A stretch of 64,000 nt of DNA from Rosa chinensis (lineage: Eukaryota > Streptophyta > Magnoliopsida > Rosales > Rosaceae). This document shows, in pieces, positions 1 to 10,270 of this stretch. The stretch covers positions 29,432,501-29,496,500 of the forward strand of contig NC_037090.1 in assembly GCF_002994745.2 (NCBI RefSeq). Direction: 5' to 3'. The notes under the pieces were generated by a model, which saw only the letters and a list, made by a program, of their open reading frames with translations, had not been told where the DNA came from and ran no database searches. Every line of letters begins with the position of its first letter. The first letter of the stretch is position 1. Position numbers and translations under genes: made by a program.

Positions 1-186
1 CGAATATGGTTAATATTTTAGGAAAGCCTTGTCTGATGCTTGTAGTTAAGTTGTCTTTAGAAAGTAGCTCTTAGAAGCCTTTTCTAACCTATGTGTAGTC
101 TGTTATGCTAGATTATGTTTAGTGTAAAATATTTGGTTTAAGAATATTTTGGTTTAAATTATAGATCACTTTCTTTAATTAGGACC

Positions 187-291
187 ATGGCCAATAGAAG
201 GAATCCACCTATCGACGCAGACGATTTCGTCGAAGCCTTCGCAAGAAGGATGGAGGCAAATCAAGTCGGTGGGAGGCTCACTTATATTTGA
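187..291 (+). pseudogene. Ty3-type gag N-terminus joined to integrase sequence (left arm)
   Basis: An ATG at 187 opens a short frame beginning [14 protein letters not shown], typical in style of the first residues of a plant Ty3/gypsy gag. After about 26 codons, near base 264, the sequence switches to the C-terminal integrase region in another frame and stops at TGA (289-291). Most of gag, protease, reverse transcriptase, RNase H and the integrase core are therefore missing. The same junction occurs in the right arm at 3216-3320. Confidence 0.7.
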
Positions 292-959
292 TCGAGTTTG
301 CTTACAACAATAGTTACCACTCAAGCCTAGGGATGGCACCCTTTGAAGCTCTCTATGGATGACCGTGTCGTACTCCAATATGTTGGGCTGAAGTTGGAGA
401 AGCCATTCTTCCAGGACCTGATATAGTTAAGCAATCTGCAGAGGTCATCACTTCAATTAAGGAGCGCTTGAAGACTGCACAAAGTCGCCAGAAGAGTTAT
501 GCTGATCAACATCGGAGAAGTGTAGAATTTCAGGTTGGAGATCGTGTCTTGCTAAAAGTCTCACCGATGAGAGGAGTTATTCGTTTCGGGAGAAAGATTG
601 CCAAGTTGTCACCAAGGTTTATTGGACCTTTCAAGATCATTGAGAAAGTTGGTAATTTAGCTTACCGATTAGATCTACCCCAACACTTATCTAACGTGCA
701 TAACGTTTTTCATGTATCCATGCTACGAGAATACAAACCAGACAATTCCCATGTCATCGACCATAGTACCATAGAACTCTCAGAAGATGTCACATACGAG
801 GAGGCACCTGTTCGTATCTTGGGTCGAGAAGTACGGAAGCTCCGTACTAAGGAAATTCCACTAGTGAAGATACAATGGAATCGACATGACGAAAACGAGG
901 CTTCGTGGGAGCTAGAATCAGAAATGAGAAAGAAACACCCGCAATTGTTCATAGAATAA
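264..959 (+). pseudogene. Ty3/gypsy integrase C-terminus with chromodomain-like end (left arm)
   Basis: The frame reads the end of the integrase core (IEFAYNNS, then MAPFEALYG) and a basic C-terminal region (SYADQHRR, FQVGDRVLLKVSPM, RFIGPFKI). It ends in a chromodomain-like tail (VKIQWNRHDENEASWE). These motifs are standard for plant Ty3 elements that target chromatin through a chromodomain. The catalytic DDE residues lie upstream and are deleted. A TGA at 360-362 interrupts the frame; the right arm has CGA there, which fits decay of a methylated CpG. Not functional alone. Confidence 0.9.
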
Positions 960-1004
960 GGTACCTAAAATTCGAGGACGAATTTTCTTTTAAGGTGGGT
1001 AGAC

Positions 1005-1746
1005 TGTAATAACCCGAAACTTAGTATCACTGTAGAGCACTCTAAGTTATCTTCAACTTAGAAATAATCCAAGTATCTTCTAAGCATTTTTCCGTTTAGA
1101 AACCAATGATACCACATGCTATACTTACACGTTATATAGGTAATTTTTTTTAATATTAGAGTTCTAGTAAACTTACTAAAATATCTTAGTTCGTATTTCT
1201 TGTGTACACTCGATATTTGTTATTGAGCTCAAGACTCTCATCTATATTATTTGTATGTTGCATGTCATTTTAGTAATAGTTATTGCCAACACATATTTGA
1301 ACCTTAAGAAAGCATATCAATCTTCGTATTAGTTTGAGTAGATGTGTATCTATATGTATATGTATACAGAATTTAAATGCCAATACATCTAGAAGAGCTA
1401 ATCTGATTTTTTCTTTCTAACAACCATAGCATTATAGGAAATTTCCTTGTAAATGCTTTGTAGACTTCCAACTCACTTTTGACTTACAAGTCAAGTGAGA
1501 ATTGATTTTTAATGCATTTTTCTAGCCTATATAAACATATGATCTGATCATATTTCCTACAAGCTTGAAGATCAAGTGCAAAATTGATCAAAAACTCCCT
1601 TAGTTGTAGAGAAAACTCACCTCACAAATCGTTCATTCTTTTTCTCTTGAGAAGCTCCCTTTGTTTTTCTCAAAGAAGTCCAAGCTTGAATCCAAGACCA
1701 AAATATTCACTCCATCTCTGAGTTTCTTAAGTAAGTACATGAATAC
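1005..1746 (+). mobile_element. 3' LTR of the left-arm Ty3-type element
   Basis: Just after a purine-rich tract (990-1004) the sequence starts TGTAATAACCCG, a common start for plant Ty3 LTRs. It runs to the palindrome centre, where the mirrored LTR begins. No clear CA terminus is visible at the centre, so both LTRs are probably truncated there. Confidence 0.75.
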
Positions 1747-1762
1747 ATTCCTACATTCTTGA

Positions 1763-2502
1763 GTATTCATGTACTTACTTAAGAAACTCAGAGATGGAGT
1801 GAATATTTTGGTCTTGGATTCAAGCTTGGACTTCTTTGAGAAAAACAAAGGGAGCTTCTCAAGAGAAAAAGAATGAACGATTTGTGAGGTGAGTTTTCTC
1901 TACAACTAAGGGAGTTTTTGATCAATTTTGCACTTGATCTTCAAGCTTGTAGGAAATATGATCAGATCATATGTTTATATAGGCTAGAAAAATGCATTAA
2001 AAATCAATTCTCACTTGACTTGTAAGTCAAAAGTGAGTTGGAAGTCTACAAAGCATTTACAAGGAAATTTCCTATAATGCTATGGTTGTTAGAAAGAAAA
2101 TATCAGAGTAGCTCTTCTAGATGTATTGGCATTTGAATTGTGTATACATATACATATAGATACACATCTACTCAAACTAATACGAAGATTGATATGCTTT
2201 CTTAAGGTTCAAATATGTGTTGGCAATAACTACTACTAAAATGACATGCACCATACAAATAATATAGATGAGAGTCTTGAGCTCAATAACAAATATCGAG
2301 TGTACACAAGAAATACGAACTAAGGTATTTTAGTAAGTTTACTAGAACTCTAATATTAAAAAAAATTACCTATATAACGTGTAAGTATAGCATGTGGTAT
2401 CATTTTTCTAAACGGAAAAATGCTTAGAAGATACTTGGATTATTTCTAAGTTGAAGGTATCTTAGAGTGCTCTACAGTGATACTAAGTTTCGGGTTATTA
2501 CA
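1763..2502 (-). mobile_element. 3' LTR of the right-arm Ty3-type element (inverted)
   Basis: Reverse complement of the left-arm LTR. On the minus strand it starts TGTAATAACCCG at 2502, preceded by the purine tract at 2503-2518, and runs down to the spacer at 1747-1762. The two LTRs thus face each other tail to tail. Confidence 0.75.
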
Positions 2503-2547
2503 GTCTACCCACCTTAAAAGAAAATTCGTCCTCGAATTTTACGTACC

Positions 2548-3243
2548 TTATTCTATGAACAATTGCGGCTGTTTCTTTCTCATTTCTGATTCTAGCTCCC
2601 ACGAAGCCTCGTTTTCATCATGTCGATTCCATTGTATCTTCACTAGTGGAATTTCCTTAGTACGGAGCTTCCGTACTTCTCGACCCAAGATACGAACAGG
2701 TGCCTCCTCGTACGTGACATCTTCTGAGAGTTCTATGGTACTATGGTCGATGACATGGGAATTGTCTGGTTTGTATTCTCGTAGCATGGATACATGAAAA
2801 ACGTTATGCACGTTGGATAAGTGTTGGGGTAGATCTAATTGGTAAGCTAAATTACCAACTTTCTCAATGATCTTGAAAGGTCCAATAAACCTTGGTGACA
2901 ACTTGGCAATCTTTCTCCCGAAACGAATAACTCCTCTCATCGGTGAGACTTTTAGCAAGACACGATCTCCAACCTGAAATTCTACACTTCTCCGATGTTG
3001 ATCAGCATAACTCTTCTGGCGACTTTGTGCAGTCTTCAAGCGCTCCTTAATTGAAGTGATGACCTCTGCAGATTGCTTAACTATATCAGGTCCTGGAAGA
3101 ATGGCTTCTCCAACTTCAGCCCAACATATTGGAGTACGACACGGTCGTCCATAGAGAGCTTCAAAGGGTGCCATCCCTAGGCTTGAGGGGTAACTATTGT
3201 TGTAAGCAAACTCGATCAAATATAAGTGAGCCTCCCACCGACT
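2548..3243 (-). pseudogene. Ty3/gypsy integrase C-terminus, uninterrupted copy (right arm)
   Basis: Same protein as in the left arm but open throughout, ending at a stop at 2548-2550. It carries the [14 protein letters not shown] stretch, the basic GDRVLLKVSPM region and the chromodomain-like tail. It lacks the DDE catalytic core because of the shared internal deletion, so it is a remnant even though its frame is intact. It differs from the left copy by few residues, for example KKQPQ instead of KKHPQ near the end. Confidence 0.88.
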
Positions 3244-3320
3244 TGATTTGCCTCCATCCTTCTTGCGAAGGCTTCGACGAAATCGTCTGCGTCGATAGGT
3301 GGATTCCTTCTATTGGCCAT
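3216..3320 (-). pseudogene. Ty3-type gag N-terminus (right arm)
   Basis: Mirror copy of the left-arm gag start, with ATG at 3320-3318 on the minus strand and the same gag-to-integrase junction. Sharing the junction shows that the internal deletion came before the inverted duplication. Confidence 0.7.
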
Positions 3321-3506
3321 GGTCCTAATTAAAGAAAGTGATCTATAATTTAAACCAAAATATTCTTAAACCAAATATTTTACACTAAACATAATCTAGC
3401 ATAATGGACTACACATAGGTTAGAAAAGGCTTCTAAGAGCTACTTTCTAAAGACAACTTAACTACAAGCATCAGACAAGGCTTTCCTAAAATATTAACCA
3501 TATTCG

Positions 3507-3570
3507 ATCCATGGTGTCGTTGTTGGTTTGTTTGTTTGTTTGTTTTTGTTTTTTTTTTTTTTTTTTTTTT
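3507..3570. repeat. TTTG repeat and T-run
   Basis: A short (GTTT)n stretch is followed by 22 uninterrupted T at 3549-3570. On the minus strand this is an A-run directly after the 3' flank of the ORF at 3689-4333, as expected of a poly(A) tail from reverse transcription. Confidence 0.8.
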
Positions 3571-3688
3571 AAGAAAAGACTACCACATTCATTCAGTCTT
3601 ATTACAAGTCAGAAGTGAAATAAAGTTATTGTCCAACGAAAGTTAAAATGTGGAAAAAGAAATACAATAACTAGAAGATGAATTATTT

Positions 3689-4333
3689 TTACTTCTTCCC
3701 CTTTGAATGGGAAGGCTCAGCAATCTCCTCCCTGAGTTTGGTGATCTGATCAGAGACCTCTTCACTGTCCTGCAAGTCACAACTGGTTGAGTCAAGATCT
3801 TCCCAAGGAACATGAGGAGCAGTGCGCGGGCGACTGGCAGCCCTTTTGCTGGTTTCAGCCTCAGGAGGAGGGTCATTGTGGAGTGACGCAGCAACGTCCT
3901 TGCAAGGAAACCCAGGAGGATGACACTGCATGTTATTGACCTCCAGAGCAAGCTTGTTCATTGCGGTGTGACAGCAGATCAAAAAGATGTTCATGTCAAA
4001 GATGTAATCGATCATACATGTGACTCGCCAATCCGTCACCATAATACCATCACGGAGAGAGGAACGCAGTGTATCAATTGAGTCTGACAAGCTTTCCAGG
4101 GTGGCCACAGGCCGAGGAGCACGAGCAGTTAGGGAGGAAGAGGACTCGCTGGGATGCAGTCTGGGAGAACGACGAGGCAGAGGAGGGGGACTGCGGCTAC
4201 GCTCACGTATGGGACGATGGTCCCCAGGACGAGTGAGGCCAGCGCAAGCAGCCGCTTGACGACCCTTTTCTTCTAAAGAGAGAACGCGGCGTTGATTAAC
4301 GCCCATACGAGCGGTGACCTTGGTTCGAACCAT
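3689..4333 (-). CDS. Unrecognised protein with a histone H3-like N-terminal tail
   Basis: A 214-residue frame that I do not recognise. I chose the ATG at 4333 rather than 4372 because a TATA-like box at 4406-4414 would place transcription start near 4380, leaving almost no leader for the earlier ATG. The protein begins MVRTKVTARMG; residues 2-9 match six of the first eight residues of histone H3 (ARTKQTAR). A serine/arginine/proline-rich stretch follows (ERSRSPPPLPRRSPR), then a more hydrophobic middle (IDYIFDMNIFLICCH) and an acidic, lysine-ending tail. About 118 bases after the stop lies a 22-base A-run (minus strand), suggesting a retrocopy or poly(A)-tailed element. It could be a host gene, a retrogene or an ORF of an unrecognised retroelement. 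Confidence 0.45.
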   Translation of the reverse strand: MVRTKVTARMGVNQRRVLSLEEKGRQAAACAGLTRPGDHRPIRERSRSPPPLPRRSPRLHPSESSSSLTARAPRPVATLESLSDSIDTLRSSLRDGIMVTDWRVTCMIDYIFDMNIFLICCHTAMNKLALEVNNMQCHPPGFPCKDVAASLHNDPPPEAETSKRAASRPRTAPHVPWEDLDSTSCDLQDSEEVSDQITKLREEIAEPSHSKGKK

Positions 4334-4405
4334 AAGGAAGGAGAAGGAATTTGAAACTGCACGCTTAGACAAACCCTAGTAAAATCTGGAGGAGACAAAA
4401 GGAGG

Positions 4406-4414
4406 TTTATATAG
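4406..4414 (-). promoter_or_regulatory. TATA-like box upstream of the H3-tail-like ORF
   Basis: The minus strand reads CTATATAAA here, about 73 bases before the ATG at 4333 and 34 before the ATG at 4372. Position and sequence suit a plant core promoter. No transcript evidence is available. Confidence 0.4.
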
Positions 4415-4944
4415 AGCACAAGATAGGGTTGAGAAAATGTGAGAATTGAAGAAGATGATGATGAGTGTTTGAGAGAGATTGCTGTTTGAAGGATTGAAGT
4501 TGATGAACTGGTGTTGGGGATTTGAGTTTATCAGATGGAAGAAAAGATTTGAGTTATCGGATGGAAGGAGAGAATTGAGAGAGAATGGCTAAAACTCTGG
4601 GGAAATTTTCTTTTCTTTGGTGTGAACAGTCGCTTCCCCAGAATGCACCTATTTAAGGAACAAGGTGTGCAAATCTCTACCGTTGGATGGACAATCTCAG
4701 AGATTCAAACTACGCGTTGGATTAAAGTCACCCTAAAACACGGAAAAGTTGTTGGCGCGTGGAGAGCGCGTAAGGGAACCGAACGAATCTCGAGGTGCTG
4801 TGGCAGACAAGCTTTAGCCGAAAGTGAATCTGATTTCCGTAAATCACTGAAAAGACGAGTCGTGGCATGTGGACTGTGCAGGGTTTGTTTTTATTCTATT
4901 GCTTATAGATCGTATATATGTATATGTACACCCACATAAAGAGA
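4415..4944. other. Spacer without a supported gene
   Basis: AT-rich 5' flank of the minus-strand ORF, with a 105-codon plus-strand frame at 4622-4939 that lacks recognisable motifs. I do not support it as a gene. Confidence 0.5.
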
Positions 4945-5520
4945 CATATTATTTCAAGACAAATCTAAACTTCTTAAAATAATTTCCACATATTCACAAT
5001 TGGGCATATAAAATAGCTTTCACACCACATGATCAACATTTCATTATTCAACAATTAAATGGGAGATTAATAGCTTGTATAATATCCAATCCATTCTCAA
5101 TCATTTCATCACACCAATCACACGTCGACCAATATATATATTCCACGTAAATATATATATATATATATATACGTAATCATCCGCTCAGGGATGACCACTA
5201 ATACCAACTATAGTTCAAGCATAAAAACCGTGAAATTCATTTGTATAATAAAATAATTTTACTTACCTATGGACCGTAGTTGATCAAGTCCATATGATTT
5301 AAAACAAATATTTATTCCACAAATATTTTCACACAATTGCGACAAAAATAAAGTAATTAAATTTATTCGGTTCATTATATGAACCACGTGAGGTTTACTC
5401 ACCTCTAATCCAGCTGCGTCTTCTTAACAGCTGAAACAACAATTTCACGAATCGTCCGCCAAATCAATCCATCGATCACCTAATCCAATAATGATCTTAA
5501 CTTAGCCAACAACTCATATA

Positions 5521-5885
5521 CGTACTTAAACGATGATCCAACGGTCAGATCGAATTTAAACGATGATCCAACGATCTGATCGAAATTAAATGATGATCCA
5601 ACGGTCGGATCCTCACAGATCGCCTTTAGGATCATCCACCTAAATTAACACAAAGATCCAACGGTCCGATCTTCTTGAATTGTCCCTACTAATATCTCCA
5701 TAATTTTATATGAAAATCCAACGGTCGGATTCTCACGAATCGCCTTCCGAATTTCTGTTTTACAATTATACGAAGATCCAACGGTCGGATCTTCTCCCGT
5801 GACCTCACAAAGTCATCGGGACAGTCATACGATCAACATATTAAAATTTGAAGTAAAACCGATGGTCTGATCTTCGCAGATCGTA
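5521..5885. repeat. Degenerate repeats of GATCCAACGGTCGGATC
   Basis: About seven spaced copies of a near-palindromic motif (GATCCAACGGTCGGATC and variants) lie at irregular spacings of roughly 30-60 bases inside the LTR fragment, for example near 5525, 5561, 5594, 5647, 5717 and 5775. Their position in an LTR suggests regulatory or structural repeats; this is inference. Confidence 0.75.
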
Positions 5886-6348
5886 AACTGAATATAAATC
5901 GTAAAAACGTTAAATAGTAACTTCAAAACGTAAATCCACTATTTATCAACTTTTTCTAAAATAACCTTGTTATATATCAAAACGCTCGTAAGGATGCGTA
6001 GATCATCGCCTAGATAATGAAAACTCAAAAAAAGGTCGGACGCGCCGCCACAAGCGGCGGTCAGACTGTGGTCAACGCGGGGGTCAACCACCTCCGATGG
6101 TCACCAAATTTTGACAGAAGCTTTATCTCAACCCGTCTAGCATTTTTCTCAACTACACCAAGTTCAGAAAACAACTAGAACTACCTCAACAATTAAGAAA
6201 ACAGTAAACTCCAATTTGTAAATAGTAGCCGGATTTCAATCTCAAAAATCCTCCAATAAATCTATGCAATACTATACTTGAAAGAAAATCCATGAGGTAA
6301 GGAAGAGATTGATACCATTTTTGTGCTGCCAGAATTTGCCGGAAGATC

Positions 6349-6387
<39 letters not shown>

Positions 6388-6413
6388 CTCTCTCTCTCTC
6401 TTTCTTTCTTTCT
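6349..6413. repeat. TTTC/TC microsatellite
   Basis: A run of (TTTC)n interrupted by (TC)n inside the LTR fragment. It creates the Lys/Glu-rich spurious frame on the minus strand. Confidence 0.95.
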
Positions 6414-6774
6414 GGTTTCTGCGAGAATGGCTGGAAATGGGGCTGATCAGCCCCTTATAATTAAGTTGTGATGGAATGACCAAAATACCCCTCACACAAA
6501 AATACCCATAACTTTGGCATACGAACTCCGATTTTCGCATTCCGCATATGCACGAGATCGTATCGACGAGCTCTACAACTTTCATGAAGGAAGTTTTCCC
6601 AAATTCCGCATGTATAAAAAGTCACTTTTTGAGACCCCCTAAATAACGTTCGATTTCGAAAATAAAATCGTTCGAACTAATTCCACAACTCCTCCAAGCT
6701 TCGTACTCGTGCCCATGATCACAAAATCATTTCCAAAATGTCATCAGAAATTAAATTGAATTTTCGGGGTATTA

Positions 6775-8733
6775 CAAATACTAATGATACTTTTAAGTGG
6801 TTAGTTTACAGCAGCGATGAAGGAATAAGCACTGAAGTGATGGATCAAATTGAAGTACCAGCTATGCATAATGTTGTGCCTCTAGCTGAAACACCTGCAG
6901 TTCAACATGATGACATTCAACCACAATTTGAACAAAATGAAGCTGCACAACAACAAGAACCTCATGATGAGCCTCATCGACATGATGAAAATGTTCAGCA
7001 ACCTCAAGAAATAGAACCACAACAGCAACAACAAGAACCAATACAATTGAGAAGATCACAAAGGGAAAGAAGATCAGCCATTCCAGATTGTTACGAAACA
7101 ACTTTTCTGACAGAGACAGATTTTGATCTTGGAGAAGAAGAAGATCCAGTTACTTATTCGCAGGCACTGCAATCAACATATGCAGATAAATGGATAGAGG
7201 CCATGTAGTCAGAATTGAAGTCAATGGAAATAAGCAAAGTTTGGGAATTAGTTGATAAACCAGAAGGATACAAACCAGTGGGATGCAAATGGGTATTCAA
7301 GACCAAGAAAGATTCAAGAGGTAATATAGAAAGACACAAGGCAAGGTTGGTTGCCAAAGGATTCACTCAAAAGGAAGGGATTGATTACATGGAAACATTC
7401 TCACCAGTGTCAACTAAAGATGCCTTCAGGATTTTAATGGATTTAGTAGCTCACTTTGATCTTGAGCTGCACCAAATGAACGTCAAGACAGCTTTTCTAA
7501 ATGGAAATCTTGATGAAGAGATATACATGGTGCAACCCGAGGGTTTTATTGCTAAAGGACAAATTGACAAGGTATGTAAACTTAAGAAATCCATTTAGGG
7601 TTTAAAGCAGGCTTCTAGACAATGGTACTTTAAGTTTGATTCAGTGATTACTTCATTTGGATTTGAGGAAAATAGGTTAGATGAATGCATATATATGAAG
7701 ATCAGTGGGAGCAAGTTTATTTTCTTAATCTTATATGTTGATGATATCTTGTTGGCAAGTAGTGATGTGAATATGTTAAAAGAAACAAAGAATTTTCTTT
7801 TGAAGAATTTTGATATGAAAGATATGGGTGAAGCTGCGTTTGTACTTCGTATAGAAATCAAGAGAGACAGAGAAACAAAAGCTTTGGGATTGTGTCAAAG
7901 AAACTACATTGACAAAGTGCTTAAGAGGTTTGCAATGGAAATATGTAAAGCAGGGTGAGTCACCAATTTCAAAAGGGGATAAGCTACACTTAGGGCAATG
8001 TCCCAAAAACTCACTAGAAAAGAAAGAGATGGACAAAAGACCATATGCTAGACTAGTTGGGAGCTTAATATATGCTCAAGTGTGCACAAGGCCAAACATT
8101 GCCTTTTCAGTTGGGGTATTGGCAAGATATCAGTCCAATCCTGGGAATGATCATTGGGTTCCAGGCAAGAAGGTACTCAGGTATTTACAGAAAACAAATG
8201 ATTATATGCTGGTGTATAGAAGAATTGAAGATCAGGACCTTGCGGTCATTGGATACACAGATTCTGATTACAAAGCTTGCATCGATGACTTGAAATCTAC
8301 CTCAGGGTATATCTATATGTAGGCAGGAGGTGCAATATCTTGGAGAAGTGTTAAACAGTCTCTAACAGCCACTTCAACTATGCAGGCTAAATATGTGGCT
8401 ATTCATGATGCTACTGGTCAAGCTTTATGGTTGAGAAATTTTATGAATGAAATAAAGGTAGTAGATTCAGTAGAAAGATCGTTAAAGCTTTATTGTGATA
8501 ATGCAGCTGCAGTGTTTTTTGCTAAGAACAATAAGAGATCCACAACCTCGAGAAATATAGATGTGAAGTACTATGTAGTCAGAGAAAGTGTGAGAAATAA
8601 TGAAATTGAAACAATCAAAATCGGCACCCTAGCTCAACTTGCAGATCCTCTCACAAAGGCCATTGCAGTAGCACCTTTTCAGGTACATGTCAAAAATATG
8701 GGTGTCTTAGAGAATTTTGACTTGGCTGAATGA
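6775..8733 (+). pseudogene. Copia-type pol remnant: end of integrase region, reverse transcriptase, RNase H
   Basis: Plus-strand frames read a Gln/Glu-rich linker, then reverse transcriptase (WVFKTKKDSRGNIERHKARL, VKTAFLNGNLDEEIYMVQPEGF, LYVDDILLAS) and RNase H (GYTDSDYKACIDDLKSTSGY; LKLYCDNAAAVFFAKN; GTLAQLADPLTKA). Order and motifs are those of plant Copia elements. It is broken by TAG at 7206-7208, TAG at about 7596-7598 just before GLKQASRQWY, a frameshift near 7940-7960 and TAG at 8320-8322. The 5' portion (gag, protease, integrase core) is absent because the LTR fragment ends at 6774. The matching 3' end, with polypurine tract and LTR, lies 8.7 kb away at 17982-18407, separated by a later insertion. 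Confidence 0.93.
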
Positions 8734-9249
8734 GTGGGAGTTAATTCTGAGTTCATTATATGAATCATACTTTAATATCTGAAAACTTTAAAATTTCCTT
8801 AAGTAAAATTTATTTGAGAAGTTTATTTGTTCAAGGCTCTCATCATTATAAAGGTTCTCATACATTGTTAAGCTTGAAAGTTTAGAATTTTTCAAGAATG
8901 TCAAATATCAGTTGCAGATTTGCATACTTATGATGAGTCAATATGAACTTGAATTTTTGTGCATGCTTGATTCTGTTATTGAATCCTTTAGTAAGGACCT
9001 TATATGTGTTGTTATATTTCATAAAGTAACCAAGATATATTTTTGTGTACAGATAATTGCTCCTGTGATCTGTGGTTGCTGCATTATGGTAATGAGGTAC
9101 TGGAACATCTGTCTTCTCATTGTTTGATGGTGTTAACTGCAGATTGACTGAGCTATGAGGATGATTTGGAATTCATGACTTGTCCAGTGCGCACTTCATA
9201 ATTACAATATCTGGTTTAAAGTGATAATTCTTGCTGTGTTGAATATTGA
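8734..9249 (+). other. 3' non-coding tail of the Copia element, up to the insertion
   Basis: After the RNase H stop the sequence is AT-rich and non-coding and ends with ATTGA at 9245-9249. ATTGA recurs at 17977-17981, where the Copia tail resumes with a purine tract and LTR. Confidence 0.7.
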
Positions 9250-9744
9250 TGTAGATACCTTTACTAGCAAGGCTATTTTCTATGTCACCAAGCATATATC
9301 ACACCCTCTTTGGGGAGCCCACAAGCCATGGTGGGACCCAACCGCGACATGCATCTCGTAGCCCGATGTCCAAGCTACGCTACGGTGGTCGGAGGCGGTC
9401 AATACCTCGCCGGGAAGCCACCTTCCCGGCCTTGCCAACATACCTGCACAACATGCTTTCTACACTAGAATAGTTATGTTTTGCATCCCACATTGGAAAG
9501 CAAGTGTAAGAGGGGAGGCTTCCTTACCTATAAAAGGGACCTCCACTCACTTAGATCACCATCCCATTACATCTTTTGTAGTCCCTTTAGGCCGCAAGGC
9601 CCAAACACACTAGTTAAGCTTTCAAGTAGACGTAGTCTCCAGCTAAGGCGGGAGATGAACCACTATACTTCTTGTGGACTATAGAACATAAGTCTGCATC
9701 TCTGTTTTCTATTTAGCTTAGACCCTTTGCCGCTCACAGACCCA
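9250..9744 (+). repeat. 5' LTR of the LARD-like element
   Basis: Starts TGTAGATACC and closely matches 17486-17976 until about 9690, after which the two copies diverge. The 3' boundary near 9744 (..GACCCA) is estimated from alignment with the other LTR. A TATAAAAG-like core lies near 9531. Confidence 0.75.
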
Positions 9745-9807
9745 ATCATACACATTATTTGATTATTAAATAGTGAACACATGCTTCACTACTACAAAAA
9801 CATGATT

Positions 9808-10270
9808 TAAGGACACCTAAACAGTGTCCTTAAATACATACAAGGACTCTTTAAAAAAGAGTCCTCTATCCGGGTGTCATTGTAAGTCCCAAACAAGGAC
9901 ACCAGAAACGTGTCCTCTTATCTATACAAGGACACAGTTTATGTGTCCTAATAGCTGTGGACATGGTGTCCTTAAATCTATAAGAGGACACTTAAATTGC
10001 ATCCTTATATTATCAAATAAGTGTCCTCTTTTCTATATGAGGACACACAAATTGTGTCCTAAAAACTCTGAAAATGGAGACCTTAAATTCATAAGAGGAC
10101 ACAGAAAATAAACTCTCATATGTGTCCTCTTTTCTATTCTAGGACACTCAAATTGTGTCCTCAAATATTTGAAAATGGAGTCCTTAAATCAATAAGAGGA
10201 CACAAAAAATACATTCCCATATGTCTTCTTTTATGTACTAGGACACATATAGGAATGCATTTTGTGTCCT
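9808..10270. repeat. Subterminal AGGACAC / GTGTCCT repeats of CACTA 1
   Basis: More than a dozen AGGACAC and GTGTCCT units appear in both orientations, often paired as short inverted repeats (AAGGACACC..GGTGTCCTT type). In En/Spm such subterminal repeats bind the TnpA protein; that role is inferred here. Confidence 0.8.

Larger units (their letters stand above)
1..3506. repeat. Giant palindrome of two inverted Ty3-type element copies
   Basis: The sequence from the window edge to about 1746 recurs in reverse complement from 1763 to 3506, leaving a spacer of about 16 bases. Each arm reads, outside to inside: leader, first codons of gag, C-terminal integrase, polypurine tract, LTR. Position x pairs with roughly 3507-3509 minus x, so indels between the arms are tiny. 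The arms are not identical. The left arm has an in-frame TGA at 360-362 where the right arm has CGA, and there are scattered substitutions around 1262-1285 and 1405-1415. The left arm starts at base 1 of the window, so the structure may extend outward. Confidence 0.93.
4945..6774 (-). mobile_element. Truncated long LTR, same family as the solo LTR at 28644-31530
   Basis: The right boundary GGGGTATTACA at 6774 is the minus-strand LTR start TGTAATACCCC. The body resembles the solo LTR at 28644-31530 in order. Shared parts are an AT microsatellite, then ACGTA.TCAT..CTCAG, a stretch on CGTATCGACG.GCTCTAC and the terminal block. The other end (TGTCACGCCCCG on the plus strand) is missing, so the LTR is truncated near 4945. 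It abuts Copia coding sequence at 6775. Confidence 0.7.

Noticed and set aside
1..3506. Assembly fold-back artefact
   Set aside because: Not fully excluded, but the arms differ by substitutions, a nonsense change and small indels, which a single-molecule fold-back would not show.
4622..4939. 105-codon plus-strand frame
   Set aside because: No motif, no promoter support, and it overlaps the 5' flank of the minus-strand ORF.
6862..7101. Val/His-rich minus-strand frame
   Set aside because: Shadow of the Gln/Glu-rich linker of the Copia polyprotein.
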